Assembly: GCA_022794495.1 (NCBI GenBank)
Contig: JAAWEX010000004.1
Span: forward strand, 1-33,639
DNA from: Lawsonibacter sp.
GTDB taxonomy: Bacteria > Bacillota > Clostridia > Oscillospirales > Oscillospiraceae
Direction: 5' to 3'
Length of the DNA stretch: 33,639 nt
Below are positions 22,771-31,651 of the stretch, in pieces (within the stretch, counting starts at the first letter, position 1; each line of letters starts with the position of its first letter). A program made the translations under genes and the position numbers. The notes beneath the pieces were generated by a model that was not told where the DNA came from, searched no databases, and worked only from the letters and a program-made list of their open reading frames with translations.

Positions 22771-23970
22771 CTACTTGGTGTAAGGCTTATCGCTCTCGAT
22801 AAACACACCCTGGGTCTTGCTCCAGCCCACGTTGAAACCCAGCGCCGCACCCAGGTCCCGGAGCTTGAAGTAGTTGTAGCCGCCGCCGTTGTCATCCACC
22901 AGGGTGATGGCCTCCATGCTCACCGCCTTGCCGTCTATTTGGACGGTCTGGGTTCCGCCGGTATAGGTCCGGTCGCCGGAGAAGGGAGTCTTCATCTCGG
23001 TGCCCCCCGCCTGGTAGCTGTGGCCTGTGGTGACGGAGATGGACTTAGTCGCGTTGTCATAGCCCACCGAGAACTGGGCCTTGGTCCCGTTCAGCACATA
23101 GGCCATATCCCGCAGCTTGATATAATTGGTGCCGTTGCCGCTGGCGTCCGTCAGCGCGTACATCTGGAACTCCACCTTTTTCCCGTCCACGGTGACGCTC
23201 TGGGTGCTGGCCAGGGCCATAGGCCGCTGGGTTTCCGCCGGGCTGCCGCTGTCGAAGTGGACCGCCGCATCCACCAGATACCGGTTCCCCGCCGCCCGGT
23301 TATCCACCACGATGGCGCTCCACTGGGCCTTGCTCCCGCCGTAGTAGACATCCGTCAGCCTGACGCAGTCGCCGAAGGCAGAGCTGTCAATGCTGGTAAC
23401 GCTGGCCGGGATCGTAACCCTGGTCAGGTTGGTGCAGCCCATAAAGGCCCCCTCACCGATGTTGGTATAGCCCTCTGGAATGGTCACGCTGGTTAAGCCG
23501 GTGCAGTCCTCAAAGGCGCCGGACAGCAATTTGGCGTTATTGCCGGGGAGATTCACACTGGTCAGGCCGGTGCACCGCTGAAAGGCCCCCACTCCGATGG
23601 TGCGGACGCTGGAGGGAATGGTGATGCTGGTCAGGCTGGTGCAGTCGTTAAAGGCCCGGGTGCCGATGGCGGTAACGCTGGTGGGGATGGTCACGCTGAC
23701 CAGCTTCTCGCAGCTGCGGAAGGCCCCCTCCTCAATGCTGGTGACCCCGGAAGGGATGGTCACGCTGGTCAGGTTGGGGCGGTTGCTCACCGCATAGGGC
23801 CCGATTTTGGTCACACCCGCCGGGATTGTCAATTCGCTGTCGCCGCCGAAGTAGCTGCGAAGCACACCATCCTTGATATCAAAGTCTCCCATATAGGCGG
23901 CGCCGGCCGCGGGCAGCAGGCCCAGGCACAGGACCAAAGCCAGCACAAGGGCGAATAATTTCTTCTTCAT
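22771..23970 (-). CDS. Secreted BspA-type leucine-rich-repeat protein with stalk domain
   Basis: Exported protein of 399 residues. A signal peptide (KKKLFALVLALVLCLGLLPAAGAA, about 1-25) is followed by about seven LRR_5/BspA repeats (45-215) of the form LTSVTIPSGVTSIEEGAF..C, and then by a C-terminal region (about 250-395) with two copies of a copper-amine-oxidase-N-like stalk motif (NYIKLRDMAYVL and NYFKLRDLGAAL, each followed by a VGYD/VGWS segment). BspA-type repeats bind host or bacterial surface ligands in several oral and gut bacteria; the ligand here is unknown. No LPXTG or SLH anchor is present, so it may be released or held by the stalk region. Start ATG 23970 was chosen because it opens the signal peptide and has AGGGG upstream. 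Confidence 0.9.
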   Translation of the reverse strand: MKKKLFALVLALVLCLGLLPAAGAAYMGDFDIKDGVLRSYFGGDSELTIPAGVTKIGPYAVSNRPNLTSVTIPSGVTSIEEGAFRSCEKLVSVTIPTSVTAIGTRAFNDCTSLTSITIPSSVRTIGVGAFQRCTGLTSVNLPGNNAKLLSGAFEDCTGLTSVTIPEGYTNIGEGAFMGCTNLTRVTIPASVTSIDSSAFGDCVRLTDVYYGGSKAQWSAIVVDNRAAGNRYLVDAAVHFDSGSPAETQRPMALASTQSVTVDGKKVEFQMYALTDASGNGTNYIKLRDMAYVLNGTKAQFSVGYDNATKSISVTTGHSYQAGGTEMKTPFSGDRTYTGGTQTVQIDGKAVSMEAITLVDDNGGGYNYFKLRDLGAALGFNVGWSKTQGVFIESDKPYTK

Positions 23971-24028
23971 GTTCTTTTCCCCTCTACATTTTACTCCGGC
24001 AGCCCGCCGGGCTGATAGGTTCACCGTC

Positions 24029-24057
24029 ATTTTACCCGAAATCCCATCAAATTGCAA
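24029..24057 (-). promoter_or_regulatory. Sigma70 promoter of the LRR gene
   Basis: On the minus strand TTGCAA (24057-24052), a 17-base spacer and TAAAAT (24034-24029), 59 bases before the start codon. Confidence 0.75.
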
Positions 24058-24069
24058 GGTGTTTTCAGC

Positions 24070-24106
24070 AAAAACCGCTCCGCCTGTTTCTGACAGCGGA
24101 GCGGTT
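24070..24106 (-). terminator. Intrinsic terminator of deoC
   Basis: AACCGCTCCGC (24073-24083) and GCGGAGCGGTT (24096-24106) form a perfect 11-bp stem; on the minus strand TTTTT follows it. Confidence 0.9.
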
Positions 24107-24111
24107 GGGAT

Positions 24112-24756
24112 TTATCTGACCAGGCCCACCAGGGCGCTGGCGCCAATTCTGTCAGCCCCGGCCTCAATCATAGCCTGGGCCTGCTCGAAGGTGCGGATGC
24201 CGCCGGCAGCCTTCACCCGCATATCGGGGCTGATATGGGTGCGGAACAGCAGAACGTCCTCTACCGTGGCCCCGCCTGCGGCGAAGCCTGTAGATGTTTT
24301 GATAAAGTCCGCGCCTGACATCGACACCACCCGGCACAGGGTCAGCTTTTCCTCCTGGCTGAAGTTACAGGCCTCCACGATGACCTTCAGGATGCGGCCC
24401 TTGCAGGAGGCCTTTACCGCCTTGATCTCCTCCAGCACGCCCTCCCAGTCGCCCGACTTGGCCAGGCCCTGATTGATGACCATGTCGATCTCATCCGCGC
24501 CGTCCCGGATGGCGTCCTCCGTCTCGAACACCTTCACCTCGGGGGTGCAGTAGCCGTTGGGGAACCCGATCACCGTGCATATCTTCAAGCTGTTCCCCAC
24601 ATAGTCGCTGGCCCGCTTCACATAGCGGGGCGGGATGCAGACGCTGGCCACACCGAACTGCCGGCCCTCGTCACAGACGGCTTTCACCTGATCCCAAGTG
24701 GCGGCGGGGGCGAGGATGGTGTGGTCAACCCGGCTTAAAATTTCATTTTGATCCAT
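24112..24756 (-). CDS. deoC: Deoxyribose-phosphate aldolase
   Basis: Class I aldolase that splits 2-deoxyribose-5-phosphate into glyceraldehyde-3-phosphate and acetaldehyde in nucleoside breakdown, 214 residues, the usual length of the short DeoC type. Visible catalytic residues: the Schiff-base Lys153 in DFIKTSTGF, Lys182 in VKAAGGIR and Asp91 in DEIDMVIN. VDHTILAP at the N-terminus and GADRIGAS near the C-terminus (phosphate binding) are also typical. Start ATG 24756 has AAAGGAG upstream. It is a single-gene unit with its own promoter and terminator; other deo genes are not in the window. Confidence 0.97.
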   Translation of the reverse strand: MDQNEILSRVDHTILAPAATWDQVKAVCDEGRQFGVASVCIPPRYVKRASDYVGNSLKICTVIGFPNGYCTPEVKVFETEDAIRDGADEIDMVINQGLAKSGDWEGVLEEIKAVKASCKGRILKVIVEACNFSQEEKLTLCRVVSMSGADFIKTSTGFAAGGATVEDVLLFRTHISPDMRVKAAGGIRTFEQAQAMIEAGADRIGASALVGLVR

Positions 24757-24798
24757 GATTGCGCTCCTTTCCCCGCCAGAGGCGGGTATTTTCTCCTT

Positions 24799-24827
24799 AT
24801 TTTACCCTTCTGCCGGGCAGTTGTCTA
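24799..24827 (-). promoter_or_regulatory. Sigma70 promoter of deoC
   Basis: On the minus strand TAGACA (24827-24822), a 17-base spacer and TAAAAT (24804-24799), 43 bases before the start codon. Confidence 0.72.
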
Positions 24828-24921
24828 TTTATGGAAAGTAAAAAAATCAGACCGCTGAATAGGCCTTTTTTGTCTTTTCGACAACCTCCAGGGCCTTACG
24901 CGCCCAAACGCCCCTGTTTTC

Positions 24922-25662
24922 TCAGGACAGGCTTTTATTGGGCGGGTAGCCCACATATTTTTTATAGACCTTATTGAAATATTTATAGTCGGAAAAGCCA
25001 ACCATCTCGGCAATCTCATACATTTTCAGGTTCCCCTGCTTCTGCAGCTCCATCGCCCGGCTGATTCGATAGTAGTTTAAAAAATCGTGGAAGGTATACC
25101 CCACCTCCGCTTTAAACTTCGCGTTCAGGTGGGTACAGGAGACGTTCAGCTTCTGGCTCAGGTCGGTAATGGAGATGCGCTCGGCGTAGTGCTCCAGAAT
25201 GTATCGGAGCATCTCGGCGGCGTAGCGGTTGGAGACGGCCCCCGGGTCGAGGCTGAGCGCCGGGGAGGCCTCAGCCTGCCCCTGGCTGTCCCGCTGCCGC
25301 CGGGCCATGATTTTCTGGATGCACCGCTGCAAATCGTTAAAATCCACCGGCTTTAGAAGATACTCCACCACCCCCAGCCGGATGGCCTGCTGGGCGTAGT
25401 CAAATTCGCTGTAGCCCGAGACCACAATCGCGTCGAAGGCGCACAGCTCCAGCCCCCGCTCCAGCATCTCCAGCCCGTCCATGTCCTGCATCCGCACGTC
25501 TGTGATGACTACGTCGGGCCGCAGCGCCCTGATTTTTTCCAGCCCCTCCTCGCCGCTGCGGGCCTCGTCGGCCACCACGCAGCCCGCGGCGGTCCAGTCC
25601 ATCTGAAACCGGAGTCCCCGCCGGATTAGGTCCTCGTCCTCCACCAGCAAAACCTTCAGCAT
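24922..25662 (-). CDS. Response regulator, YesN/AraC type
   Basis: Two-component regulator of 246 residues. The receiver domain (1-120) has the acidic pair ED (8-9), the phosphorylated Asp55 in VVITDVRM, and Lys in YLLKPVD; an AraC-type pair of helix-turn-helix motifs fills the C-terminus (about 145-246; ITDLSQKLNVSCTHLNAKFK and YEIAEMVGFSDYKYFNKVYKKYVGYPP). It begins three bases after the stop of the kinase gene, with GGAGGAG inside the kinase's last codons, so the two are made together. YesMN-type pairs next to ABC importers usually control those importers in response to their substrate; the importer at 27479-31418 is the obvious candidate. Confidence 0.96.
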   Translation of the reverse strand: MLKVLLVEDEDLIRRGLRFQMDWTAAGCVVADEARSGEEGLEKIRALRPDVVITDVRMQDMDGLEMLERGLELCAFDAIVVSGYSEFDYAQQAIRLGVVEYLLKPVDFNDLQRCIQKIMARRQRDSQGQAEASPALSLDPGAVSNRYAAEMLRYILEHYAERISITDLSQKLNVSCTHLNAKFKAEVGYTFHDFLNYYRISRAMELQKQGNLKMYEIAEMVGFSDYKYFNKVYKKYVGYPPNKSLS

Positions 25663-25665
25663 GGC

Positions 25666-27363
25666 TCACTCCTCCATTTCCCAGGGCATTGTCAGCGTCA
25701 CCCGAGTGCCCGCGCCGGGGGCGCTCTCAATGCTCAGGCCATATTCAGGCCCGTAGAGCAGAGAGACCACCTTCTGTACATTATACAGTCCAATGCGCCG
25801 GACAATCCCGCTGTCCAGCTCCAGGGAAAAGCTCTCCCGAATGGCCTCCAGCCGTTCCCTGGGGATGCCCGCGCCGTTGTCCTGCACGGTAAAGCGCAGA
25901 TCGCCGCCCGCCTGCTCCGCCTCCACCAGAATCTCCAGCGTCTGGCCCTGTACAAAGCCGTGGCGGATGCTGTTTTCAATCACCGGCTGAAGCAAAAGCT
26001 TGGGCACCTGGCACTCCAGCAGCTCGTCCGGGATATTCAGCTGGAAGCGGAGGGCGTTGTTATACCGAATTTTCTGGAGAAGCAGGTAGTCGTTGATATA
26101 CTCCACATCGGTCTCCAGGGCCACCTTGGTGTGGCCGTAGTTGATGCTGTACCGCATCAGGTTGGCGAAGGACTGGAGCATCTCGCAGGCGGTCTCCGGG
26201 TCCTCCCCGATCTGATAACGCACTGTCTCCATCACATTGAAGACAAAGTGGGGATTGAACTGCTCCTCCAGGTGCCGCACCTCCATCCGCCTGCGCCGCT
26301 CCTGAAGCTGGTTGTTGTTCCGCACCAGCTGCTTGAACTGGCTGTAAAGGCCCTGGAACTCCTCTGAGCACTGGGCAGACAGCTCGTAGCCCACGTCGCC
26401 GTGGTCCAGCGCGGCCACCGCCCGGGTCAGCTCTCTGATCTCCCCGGCGTTGCGCCGGGCGAAGGCCTGGGTCAAAATCATGATAATGACAAACAGCAGC
26501 ACACACAGCAGGGAGAAGAGCAGCAGACTGAAGCCCAAGGTTTTCACCTGGATCTCCAGAGAGGTCAAGGTATACACCTGGATGTTTTTTGGGGTGACCG
26601 TCCTGGGGCAGACATAGTGGTAGTTCCCGTCCAGCAGGAAGATACCCTCCCGGTCCACGCGGAGGGAGTACTTGCCCGAGGGCAGCTTGTCTTCCGGGTC
26701 GGCCTCCCGGTCCAGGGTGGTGTAGATGACGTTGTCGTAGGCGTCGGTGATGAGGATATCCTGAGACATCCCCCGCAGGTAGCTGGAAAAGCTGTCGCTG
26801 CGCAGGTTGAAGAAGAGGTAGCCCGCCGCCCCCTCCGCTCCGGGCACCGCCCGGCAGAAGGAGTAGCAGCAGGCCTGGTCGCTGGTGACAGGGGCGGTGC
26901 ATACAAAGCTCAGCATCTGGTCCGGGGCCTTGTCCAGCCGGGATGCGGCGCTGCGGATAAAGGTGGAGCCGGCAAAAATGGTCTGGTTGCGCTGGTTGAA
27001 GCTGGAACAGACAATCTGCCCCTCCCGGTCTGTGAGACAGAAGTAGGGGCGGAAGGTCTGGGCGTTGGCAAAGGCGTACAGCGCGCCGCTGGCGGCGGCC
27101 CGGTCGCCGGCGGTCCCCTCCTCCAGCGCCCGCCGGATGGCGGGCAGTCCGGCCAGGCGCTCCAGCTCCTCCTCACAGGCGGCGTACTGCTCCGCGAGGG
27201 CGCCGGACAGCAGGCGGCTGCTCTCCCGGTTGGCCCGCACCACCACCGAGGAGAAGTTCAGCAAAAAGCCCCCCAGATAGAGCAGCAGGATAATGGCCAG
27301 CAGCAGGAAGATATAGCGTACAAAGGACCTGCGCAGCTGGTCCTGAAATTTCATCCTTGCCAT
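25666..27363 (-). CDS. Sensor histidine kinase, YesM type
   Basis: Membrane sensor kinase of 565 residues. TM1 is at about 17-36 and TM2 at about 276-300, enclosing an extracellular sensor region of some 240 residues with a Cache-like look (FRPYFCLTDREGQIVCSS and GNYHYVCPRT). A HAMP linker (about 301-350) leads to the His_kinase domain with the phosphorylated His372 in EEQFNPHFVFNVMETVRY, and the ATP-binding domain with LLLQPVIENSIRHGF (456-470) and DNGAGIP (495-501). Start ATG 27363 has GGGAGGAG upstream; a second in-frame ATG is three codons on. The pair with the YesN-type regulator forms its own transcription unit downstream of the ABC importer. Confidence 0.96.
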   Translation of the reverse strand: MARMKFQDQLRRSFVRYIFLLLAIILLLYLGGFLLNFSSVVVRANRESSRLLSGALAEQYAACEEELERLAGLPAIRRALEEGTAGDRAAASGALYAFANAQTFRPYFCLTDREGQIVCSSFNQRNQTIFAGSTFIRSAASRLDKAPDQMLSFVCTAPVTSDQACCYSFCRAVPGAEGAAGYLFFNLRSDSFSSYLRGMSQDILITDAYDNVIYTTLDREADPEDKLPSGKYSLRVDREGIFLLDGNYHYVCPRTVTPKNIQVYTLTSLEIQVKTLGFSLLLFSLLCVLLFVIIMILTQAFARRNAGEIRELTRAVAALDHGDVGYELSAQCSEEFQGLYSQFKQLVRNNNQLQERRRRMEVRHLEEQFNPHFVFNVMETVRYQIGEDPETACEMLQSFANLMRYSINYGHTKVALETDVEYINDYLLLQKIRYNNALRFQLNIPDELLECQVPKLLLQPVIENSIRHGFVQGQTLEILVEAEQAGGDLRFTVQDNGAGIPRERLEAIRESFSLELDSGIVRRIGLYNVQKVVSLLYGPEYGLSIESAPGAGTRVTLTMPWEMEE

Positions 27364-27396
27364 CCGCCGCTCCTCCCCTCCAAATCGAATGGCAAT

Positions 27397-27425
27397 AGTT
27401 TATCACAGTCCGGGCGGTTTGGCAA
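27397..27425 (-). promoter_or_regulatory. Candidate promoter of the kinase-regulator pair
   Basis: On the minus strand TTGCCA (27425-27420), a 17-base spacer and TAAACT (27402-27397), about 34 bases before the kinase start. The match is moderate. Confidence 0.5.
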
Positions 27426-27430
27426 ACCGG

Positions 27431-27458
27431 CGGGGGCCGCCCTGTCGGACGGCCCCCG
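27431..27458 (-). terminator. Strong hairpin at the end of the ABC importer operon
   Basis: CGGGGGCCGCCC (27431-27442) and GGACGGCCCCCG (27447-27458) pair with one wobble around TGTC. No T-run follows on the minus strand, so termination may be partial, letting some transcription run into the kinase gene. Confidence 0.55.
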
Positions 27459-27478
27459 GAATGTTTGACGTCCGCGCT

Positions 27479-29137
27479 CTACACACTCACGTCCTTGCCC
27501 CCTGAGACCTTGAAGAAGATCAGCAGGGAGATAATGGAGGTGAGGGTCAGGATGGTGGAGTAAGCGGCGGCGGTGCCAAAGTTGCTGCGGATGACCTCGG
27601 AGTAGATGGCCACCGTCAGGGTCTTCGTGCCGCTGTTGTGGAGGATCACCGAGGAGCTCAGCTCGCTGATGAGGGTGATCCAGCTCATGATGGCTCCGGC
27701 CAGCACGCCGGGCAGCATCATGGGGACGGTGACCTTTAGAAAGGTCTTTACCTGAGAGGCCCCCAGGCTGATGGAGGCCTCCTCGATGCTGGGGCTGATC
27801 TGTCCGATGATGGCTGTGCTGGAGCGGATGGTATAGGGCATCCGGCGGATGGACAGAGAGATAATCATCACCAGGGCCGTCCCCCCCAGGAAGAAGGGGG
27901 CGCCATTGAAGGCGTAAATGAAGGAGATGCCCAGCACCGAGCCGGGGATGATGTAGGGGAACATGGTCAGAACATCCAAAATACCGGTGAGCGCGCTGCG
28001 CTTGCGGACGCTCAGGTAGGAGATGAGGATGCCGCAGACCACCACGATGGCAATGGCCTCCAGGCCGAAGAGGTAGGTGTTTTTGATGGCCATCAGGTTC
28101 CCCTTGGAGAAGATGCTCCGGTAGTTGTCCAGGGTAAACTCCCCGGTGAACAAAGAGCCGTTGATGGTGCCGATAAACGAGGTGACAACCACCGTCAGCT
28201 GGGGCAGGGCAGCCACAAAGGTAACCAGATAAACCGTCAGATAAGCGCATACCTTCCGCCAGCCGGCGGCCTTGTGGGCCTCCATGGGCTTGAGGGCGGT
28301 CATGGAGTAGGTAAACCTCCGGCCCAGGAGCTTCTGAATGAAGAAGAACATCAGGGCGATGATGATGACGATAATGCACATGGTGGCGGCAAAGCCGTCG
28401 TTGGTGCCCACCTCGCCCATAAACTGGGTGTAGATCATCTGGGGGAGGGTGCGGTAGCCCTCGCCCATAATCATGGGGGTGCCGAAGTCAGAGAACACCC
28501 GCATAAACACCAGAAGCATACCCGCCAGCAGCGAGGGCATCACCAGGGGGAACACAATTTTAGTCACCCGCTGAAAGGCGTTGCAGCCCAGGCTCTCCGC
28601 CGCCTCGTTCAGGGAGTTGTCCAGGTTCTTCATGGCCCCTGAGACATACATGTAGATGAGGGGGAAGGACTGAAGGGAGAAGACCAGGATAATTCCGGCA
28701 AAGCCGTAGATGCCCCGGAACTGAATTCCCAGCAGGCTGTTGATGATCCGGGTGAGGAAGCCGTTCCGGCCCAGCAGCTGAATCCAGGCGTAAGCCCCGA
28801 TGAAGGGCGGGGAGAGGTAGGAGATCACAATCAGGATATTGAGAAGCTCCGAGCCCGGAATTTTGATGCTCCGCAGCAGATAGGCCATGGGCACGCCGAT
28901 GAGACAGGACACCAGGGTGGAGATCACCGTCACCTGAAAGCTGTTTATCAGCGCACTCCAGTAGTACTTTTTGCTGAAAAATTTTACAAAATAGCTCAGG
29001 TCCAGGCTCTCCCCGGTAAACAGGCTCTTGACAATCAGCATCCCGATGGGGTAGATGACAAACAGAAGAAAACAAGCCAGCAGAAGCAGGGTGAGCACCG
29101 TCCACAGGTTAAACTTTTTTTCTCCGGCATATCTCAT
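27479..29137 (-). CDS. ABC importer permease, fused two-domain type (FbpB/AfuB-like)
   Basis: Integral membrane protein of 552 residues with about twelve segments, made of two tandem BPD_transp_1 permease domains, as in the ferric-iron (FbpB/SfuB) and related systems. Each half has the EAA loop that docks on the ATPase: NEAAESLGCNAFQRVTKIVFP (about 177-197) and EEASISLGASQVKTFLKVTVP (452-472). Start ATG 29137 overlaps the stop of the ATPase gene by four bases (ATGA) and has GGGAGGA upstream; the frame extends to 29248 only inside the ATPase gene. It forms the importer with the ATPase and the lipoprotein encoded upstream. Confidence 0.95.
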   Translation of the reverse strand: MRYAGEKKFNLWTVLTLLLLACFLLFVIYPIGMLIVKSLFTGESLDLSYFVKFFSKKYYWSALINSFQVTVISTLVSCLIGVPMAYLLRSIKIPGSELLNILIVISYLSPPFIGAYAWIQLLGRNGFLTRIINSLLGIQFRGIYGFAGIILVFSLQSFPLIYMYVSGAMKNLDNSLNEAAESLGCNAFQRVTKIVFPLVMPSLLAGMLLVFMRVFSDFGTPMIMGEGYRTLPQMIYTQFMGEVGTNDGFAATMCIIVIIIALMFFFIQKLLGRRFTYSMTALKPMEAHKAAGWRKVCAYLTVYLVTFVAALPQLTVVVTSFIGTINGSLFTGEFTLDNYRSIFSKGNLMAIKNTYLFGLEAIAIVVVCGILISYLSVRKRSALTGILDVLTMFPYIIPGSVLGISFIYAFNGAPFFLGGTALVMIISLSIRRMPYTIRSSTAIIGQISPSIEEASISLGASQVKTFLKVTVPMMLPGVLAGAIMSWITLISELSSSVILHNSGTKTLTVAIYSEVIRSNFGTAAAYSTILTLTSIISLLIFFKVSGGKDVSV

Positions 29138-30246
29138 CTCGATTCCTCCCATATAATCAGGGGGGTGCTGCCGTCGGCGGTAAAGACGTTGATTTTCTTC
29201 TCCTTCACCGTGAGCCGCACCTGAGTCCCGTTGGGGATGATCTCCCACAGCTCGTCGGAGTGCTGAATGGCCTCCACCTCCCTGCCGCTGGGCAGCGTGA
29301 GGAAGTAGTGGGTGGCAGTGCCCAGGAACACGCTGTTCTGCACCGTGGCCGGAATGCCCGTCTCCCCCTTGGTGCTCATTATGAATTCCTCTGGCCGGAC
29401 CGCCGCCATCACCTCCTGGCCCTCGGCCGCCTCCCGCTTCAGGAAGGGGATGGCCGTCTCATAGCCGCCCTCCGCCTCAAAGCACAGAGAGGCCTCCGGG
29501 CCGTTCCACTTCACCCTGGCGGTTAGGAAGTTGGACAGGCCGATAAAGTTGGAGACAAACTGGTTTGCCGGCCGCTGATACACTCTGGAGGGGGTGTTGA
29601 TCTGCTGGATAACCCCGTTATTCATCACCGCCAGCCGGTCAGAGACCGCCAGGGCCTCCTCCTGGTCGTGGGTGACGTATACGGTGGTAATGCCAATCTG
29701 CTGCTGAATCCGCCGGATGGCGTTGCGCATCTCCACCCGGAGCTTGGCGTCCAGATTGGACAGCGGCTCGTCCATGAGCAGAACTTGGGGCTCAATGACG
29801 ATTGCACGGGCCAGGGCCACCCGCTGCTGCTGGCCCCCCGAGAGCTTGGCGGGCATTCGGTCCTTCAGATGGTCGATTTTGACCACCTTCAGAATGGCCT
29901 CCACCCTCTCCTGGATTTCCTTTTTGGGCAGCTTCCGGTTCTTCAGGCCAAAGGCCACATTGTCAAAGACCGACATGTGGGGGAACACGGCGTAGTTTTG
30001 AAAGACCATGCCGATATTCCGCTTGCTGGTGGGGATATCGTTAATGACCTGATCGTCAATTTTAAAGACGCCCCCCTCGATGGTGTTAAAGCCGATGATC
30101 ATGCGCAGCAAGGTGGTCTTGCCGCAGCCGGAGGGACCCAGGAGGGTAAAGAACTCTCCCGGCCGGATGCTCAGGTCCAGGCCGTTGATAATCGTGTCAT
30201 TTCCAAACCTTTTTACGGCATTTTCAATGGTAATCGTAGCACTCAC
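29134..30246 (-). CDS. ABC importer ATPase (FbpC/PotA-like)
   Basis: ATP-hydrolysing subunit of 370 residues. Walker A GPSGCGKTT (37-45), Q-loop Gln83 (VFQNYAVFPHM), signature LSGGQQQR (135-142), Walker B VLLMDEP (155-161) and H-loop His193 (YVTHDQEEA) are all intact. A TOBE-type domain follows (about 285-360), typical of the CUT1/FbpC/PotA class. It is coupled to the permease gene by a four-base overlap and is separated from the binding-protein gene by an 86-base gap with a stem-loop, so that the binding protein can be made in excess. Confidence 0.96.
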   Translation of the reverse strand: MSATITIENAVKRFGNDTIINGLDLSIRPGEFFTLLGPSGCGKTTLLRMIIGFNTIEGGVFKIDDQVINDIPTSKRNIGMVFQNYAVFPHMSVFDNVAFGLKNRKLPKKEIQERVEAILKVVKIDHLKDRMPAKLSGGQQQRVALARAIVIEPQVLLMDEPLSNLDAKLRVEMRNAIRRIQQQIGITTVYVTHDQEEALAVSDRLAVMNNGVIQQINTPSRVYQRPANQFVSNFIGLSNFLTARVKWNGPEASLCFEAEGGYETAIPFLKREAAEGQEVMAAVRPEEFIMSTKGETGIPATVQNSVFLGTATHYFLTLPSGREVEAIQHSDELWEIIPNGTQVRLTVKEKKINVFTADGSTPLIIWEESR

Positions 30247-30283
30247 GCTGTTTCACCCTTCCTCATGTCAATGATGTGCTTTA

Positions 30284-30319
30284 AGCAAGGGGCCTGCGAT
30301 CAACACCGCAGGCCCGCTT
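30284..30319 (-). other. Stem-loop after the binding-protein gene
   Basis: GGGCCTGCG (30290-30298) and CGCAGGCCC (30307-30315) form a perfect 9-bp stem, extended by AAGC/GCTT beyond a small bulge. The minus-strand transcript has no long U-run after it. A partial terminator or 3' stabiliser that sets the ratio of binding protein to transporter is the likely role. Confidence 0.65.
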
Positions 30320-30332
30320 CTTTCAAATGTTC

Positions 30333-31418
30333 TCAGCCGGCGTTCTCCAGGCACTCGGTATAGCGTTCCGTGATGGTGCCCTTGTTTGCCGCCACCCAGT
30401 TGCCATCGTAGCTGGTAAGGGGGACGATGTCGGCCCAGGGGGTCAGGCTGTCGTTCAGGGCCGCGTCAGAGCGCAGGGGGCGCACTGTCAGATTCTGGCC
30501 CACATAGCTCTGGCAGGCCTCGCCCAGCATATAGTCCACAAACTTTTTGGCGTTGTCCATATGGGGCGCGCCCTTGATGATGGATACGCACTGGCCGGAC
30601 ATGATGGCCCCCTCCTCGGGGAAGACCACCCGTACATTCACGCCGTCGCGGACATAGGCGGCGGCGGGGTCCTCCCAGGTAAGGCCCACAATGTACTCGC
30701 CCTCAGCCACACCCCGGTAGACCTGGGAGGAGCTGCTCAGGCTGACGCCGTCCAGATTGGCAATGAAGCCCTCCACCCAGTTCCACGCCTCGTCGGACAG
30801 GGGGTCGCCGTTGCCCACGCCGTATAGGCCGGCCACCAGGCACTGGAAGGCGGAGCTGGAGTTCACCGGGTCTCCGGCGGCGATCTTGCCCTTCAGGGCG
30901 GGGTTGAGCAGGTCCTCAAAGCCGTTGATCTCGATGTCGCCCGCCAGGTCGTTGTTGACAATGAACACAGTGGGGTCGCAGAAGGCGGGGGCGGAGACGC
31001 CGGACTTGTTCTTGTAGCTGTCCAGCATTTTGGCGTCCTCGGGAGAGACATAGCTTTCAAAGTACTCCGCATAGTCCTTCAGCATGGACTCGTCGGCGGC
31101 CCAGCAGATGTCGCCCTGGGGGTTGGCCGCCTCGGACTGGACCCGCTTGAGCACCTCGCCGGTGCCGCCGGTAACTACCTCCACATGGATGCCGGTGTCC
31201 GCCTCGAAGTTTTCAATTACCGCATTGTTCAGGCTCTCACTCCGGGCGGTGTAGACCACCAGCGTGTCTCCTCCAGTGGGGGCGGCGGGCTGCTGGCTGC
31301 CGCTGCCAGGGGTCTGGCTGCCCTGATTTCCTTGGTCTCCCTGTTTCCCTCCGCCGCATCCGGCCAGGAGTCCAAATGTTAAAACAAGCGCAACCGCAAG
31401 TGCAAGCTTTCTTTTCAT
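30333..31418 (-). CDS. ABC importer substrate-binding lipoprotein (Fe3+/phosphonate/sugar-phosphate class)
   Basis: Extracellular binding protein of 362 residues. A signal peptide ends in the lipobox LLAGC (Cys21), followed by a Gly/Gln/Ser/Pro linker to about residue 50. The fold starts TLVVYTARSESLNNAVIENFEADTG, typical of the FbpA/AfuA/PhnS cluster, with the hinge segments GDICWAADESML and FVDYMLGEACQ. FbpA-type iron binders use paired Tyr near the C-terminal lobe; here I see only scattered Tyr and no clear YY pair, so the ligand may be a phosphorylated or phosphonate compound instead. Start ATG 31418 has AGGAGG at ideal spacing; the frame to 31502 upstream lacks support. A weak -10 (TACAAT, 31464-31459 on the minus strand) lies upstream. 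Confidence 0.93.
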   Translation of the reverse strand: MKRKLALAVALVLTFGLLAGCGGGKQGDQGNQGSQTPGSGSQQPAAPTGGDTLVVYTARSESLNNAVIENFEADTGIHVEVVTGGTGEVLKRVQSEAANPQGDICWAADESMLKDYAEYFESYVSPEDAKMLDSYKNKSGVSAPAFCDPTVFIVNNDLAGDIEINGFEDLLNPALKGKIAAGDPVNSSSAFQCLVAGLYGVGNGDPLSDEAWNWVEGFIANLDGVSLSSSSQVYRGVAEGEYIVGLTWEDPAAAYVRDGVNVRVVFPEEGAIMSGQCVSIIKGAPHMDNAKKFVDYMLGEACQSYVGQNLTVRPLRSDAALNDSLTPWADIVPLTSYDGNWVAANKGTITERYTECLENAG

Positions 31419-31589
31419 CGTAAAACCTCCTAAAAAATTATTTTGTATCGCCATGTTTATTGTACAATTTTTTATCCAAAAAAGAAATCCCAAAAAACAC
31501 AACTTTTAGTAGTAAAATAAACAACACCCCGCCCCGGGAGAATTTTGGATTTTTTTGCCGCCGCCCTCCCCAAGTTTTCGTGAAAACGC

Positions 31590-31618
31590 TTGCTATTTCC
31601 CGCTCAATCCGTTATGAT
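31590..31618 (+). promoter_or_regulatory. Sigma70 promoter of the 31652 gene
   Basis: TTGCTA (31590-31595), a 17-base spacer and TATGAT (31613-31618), 34 bases before the start codon. Confidence 0.65.
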
Positions 31619-31651
31619 TTAGAGGAGTAGACAACAAACGGGAGGTGCGCC

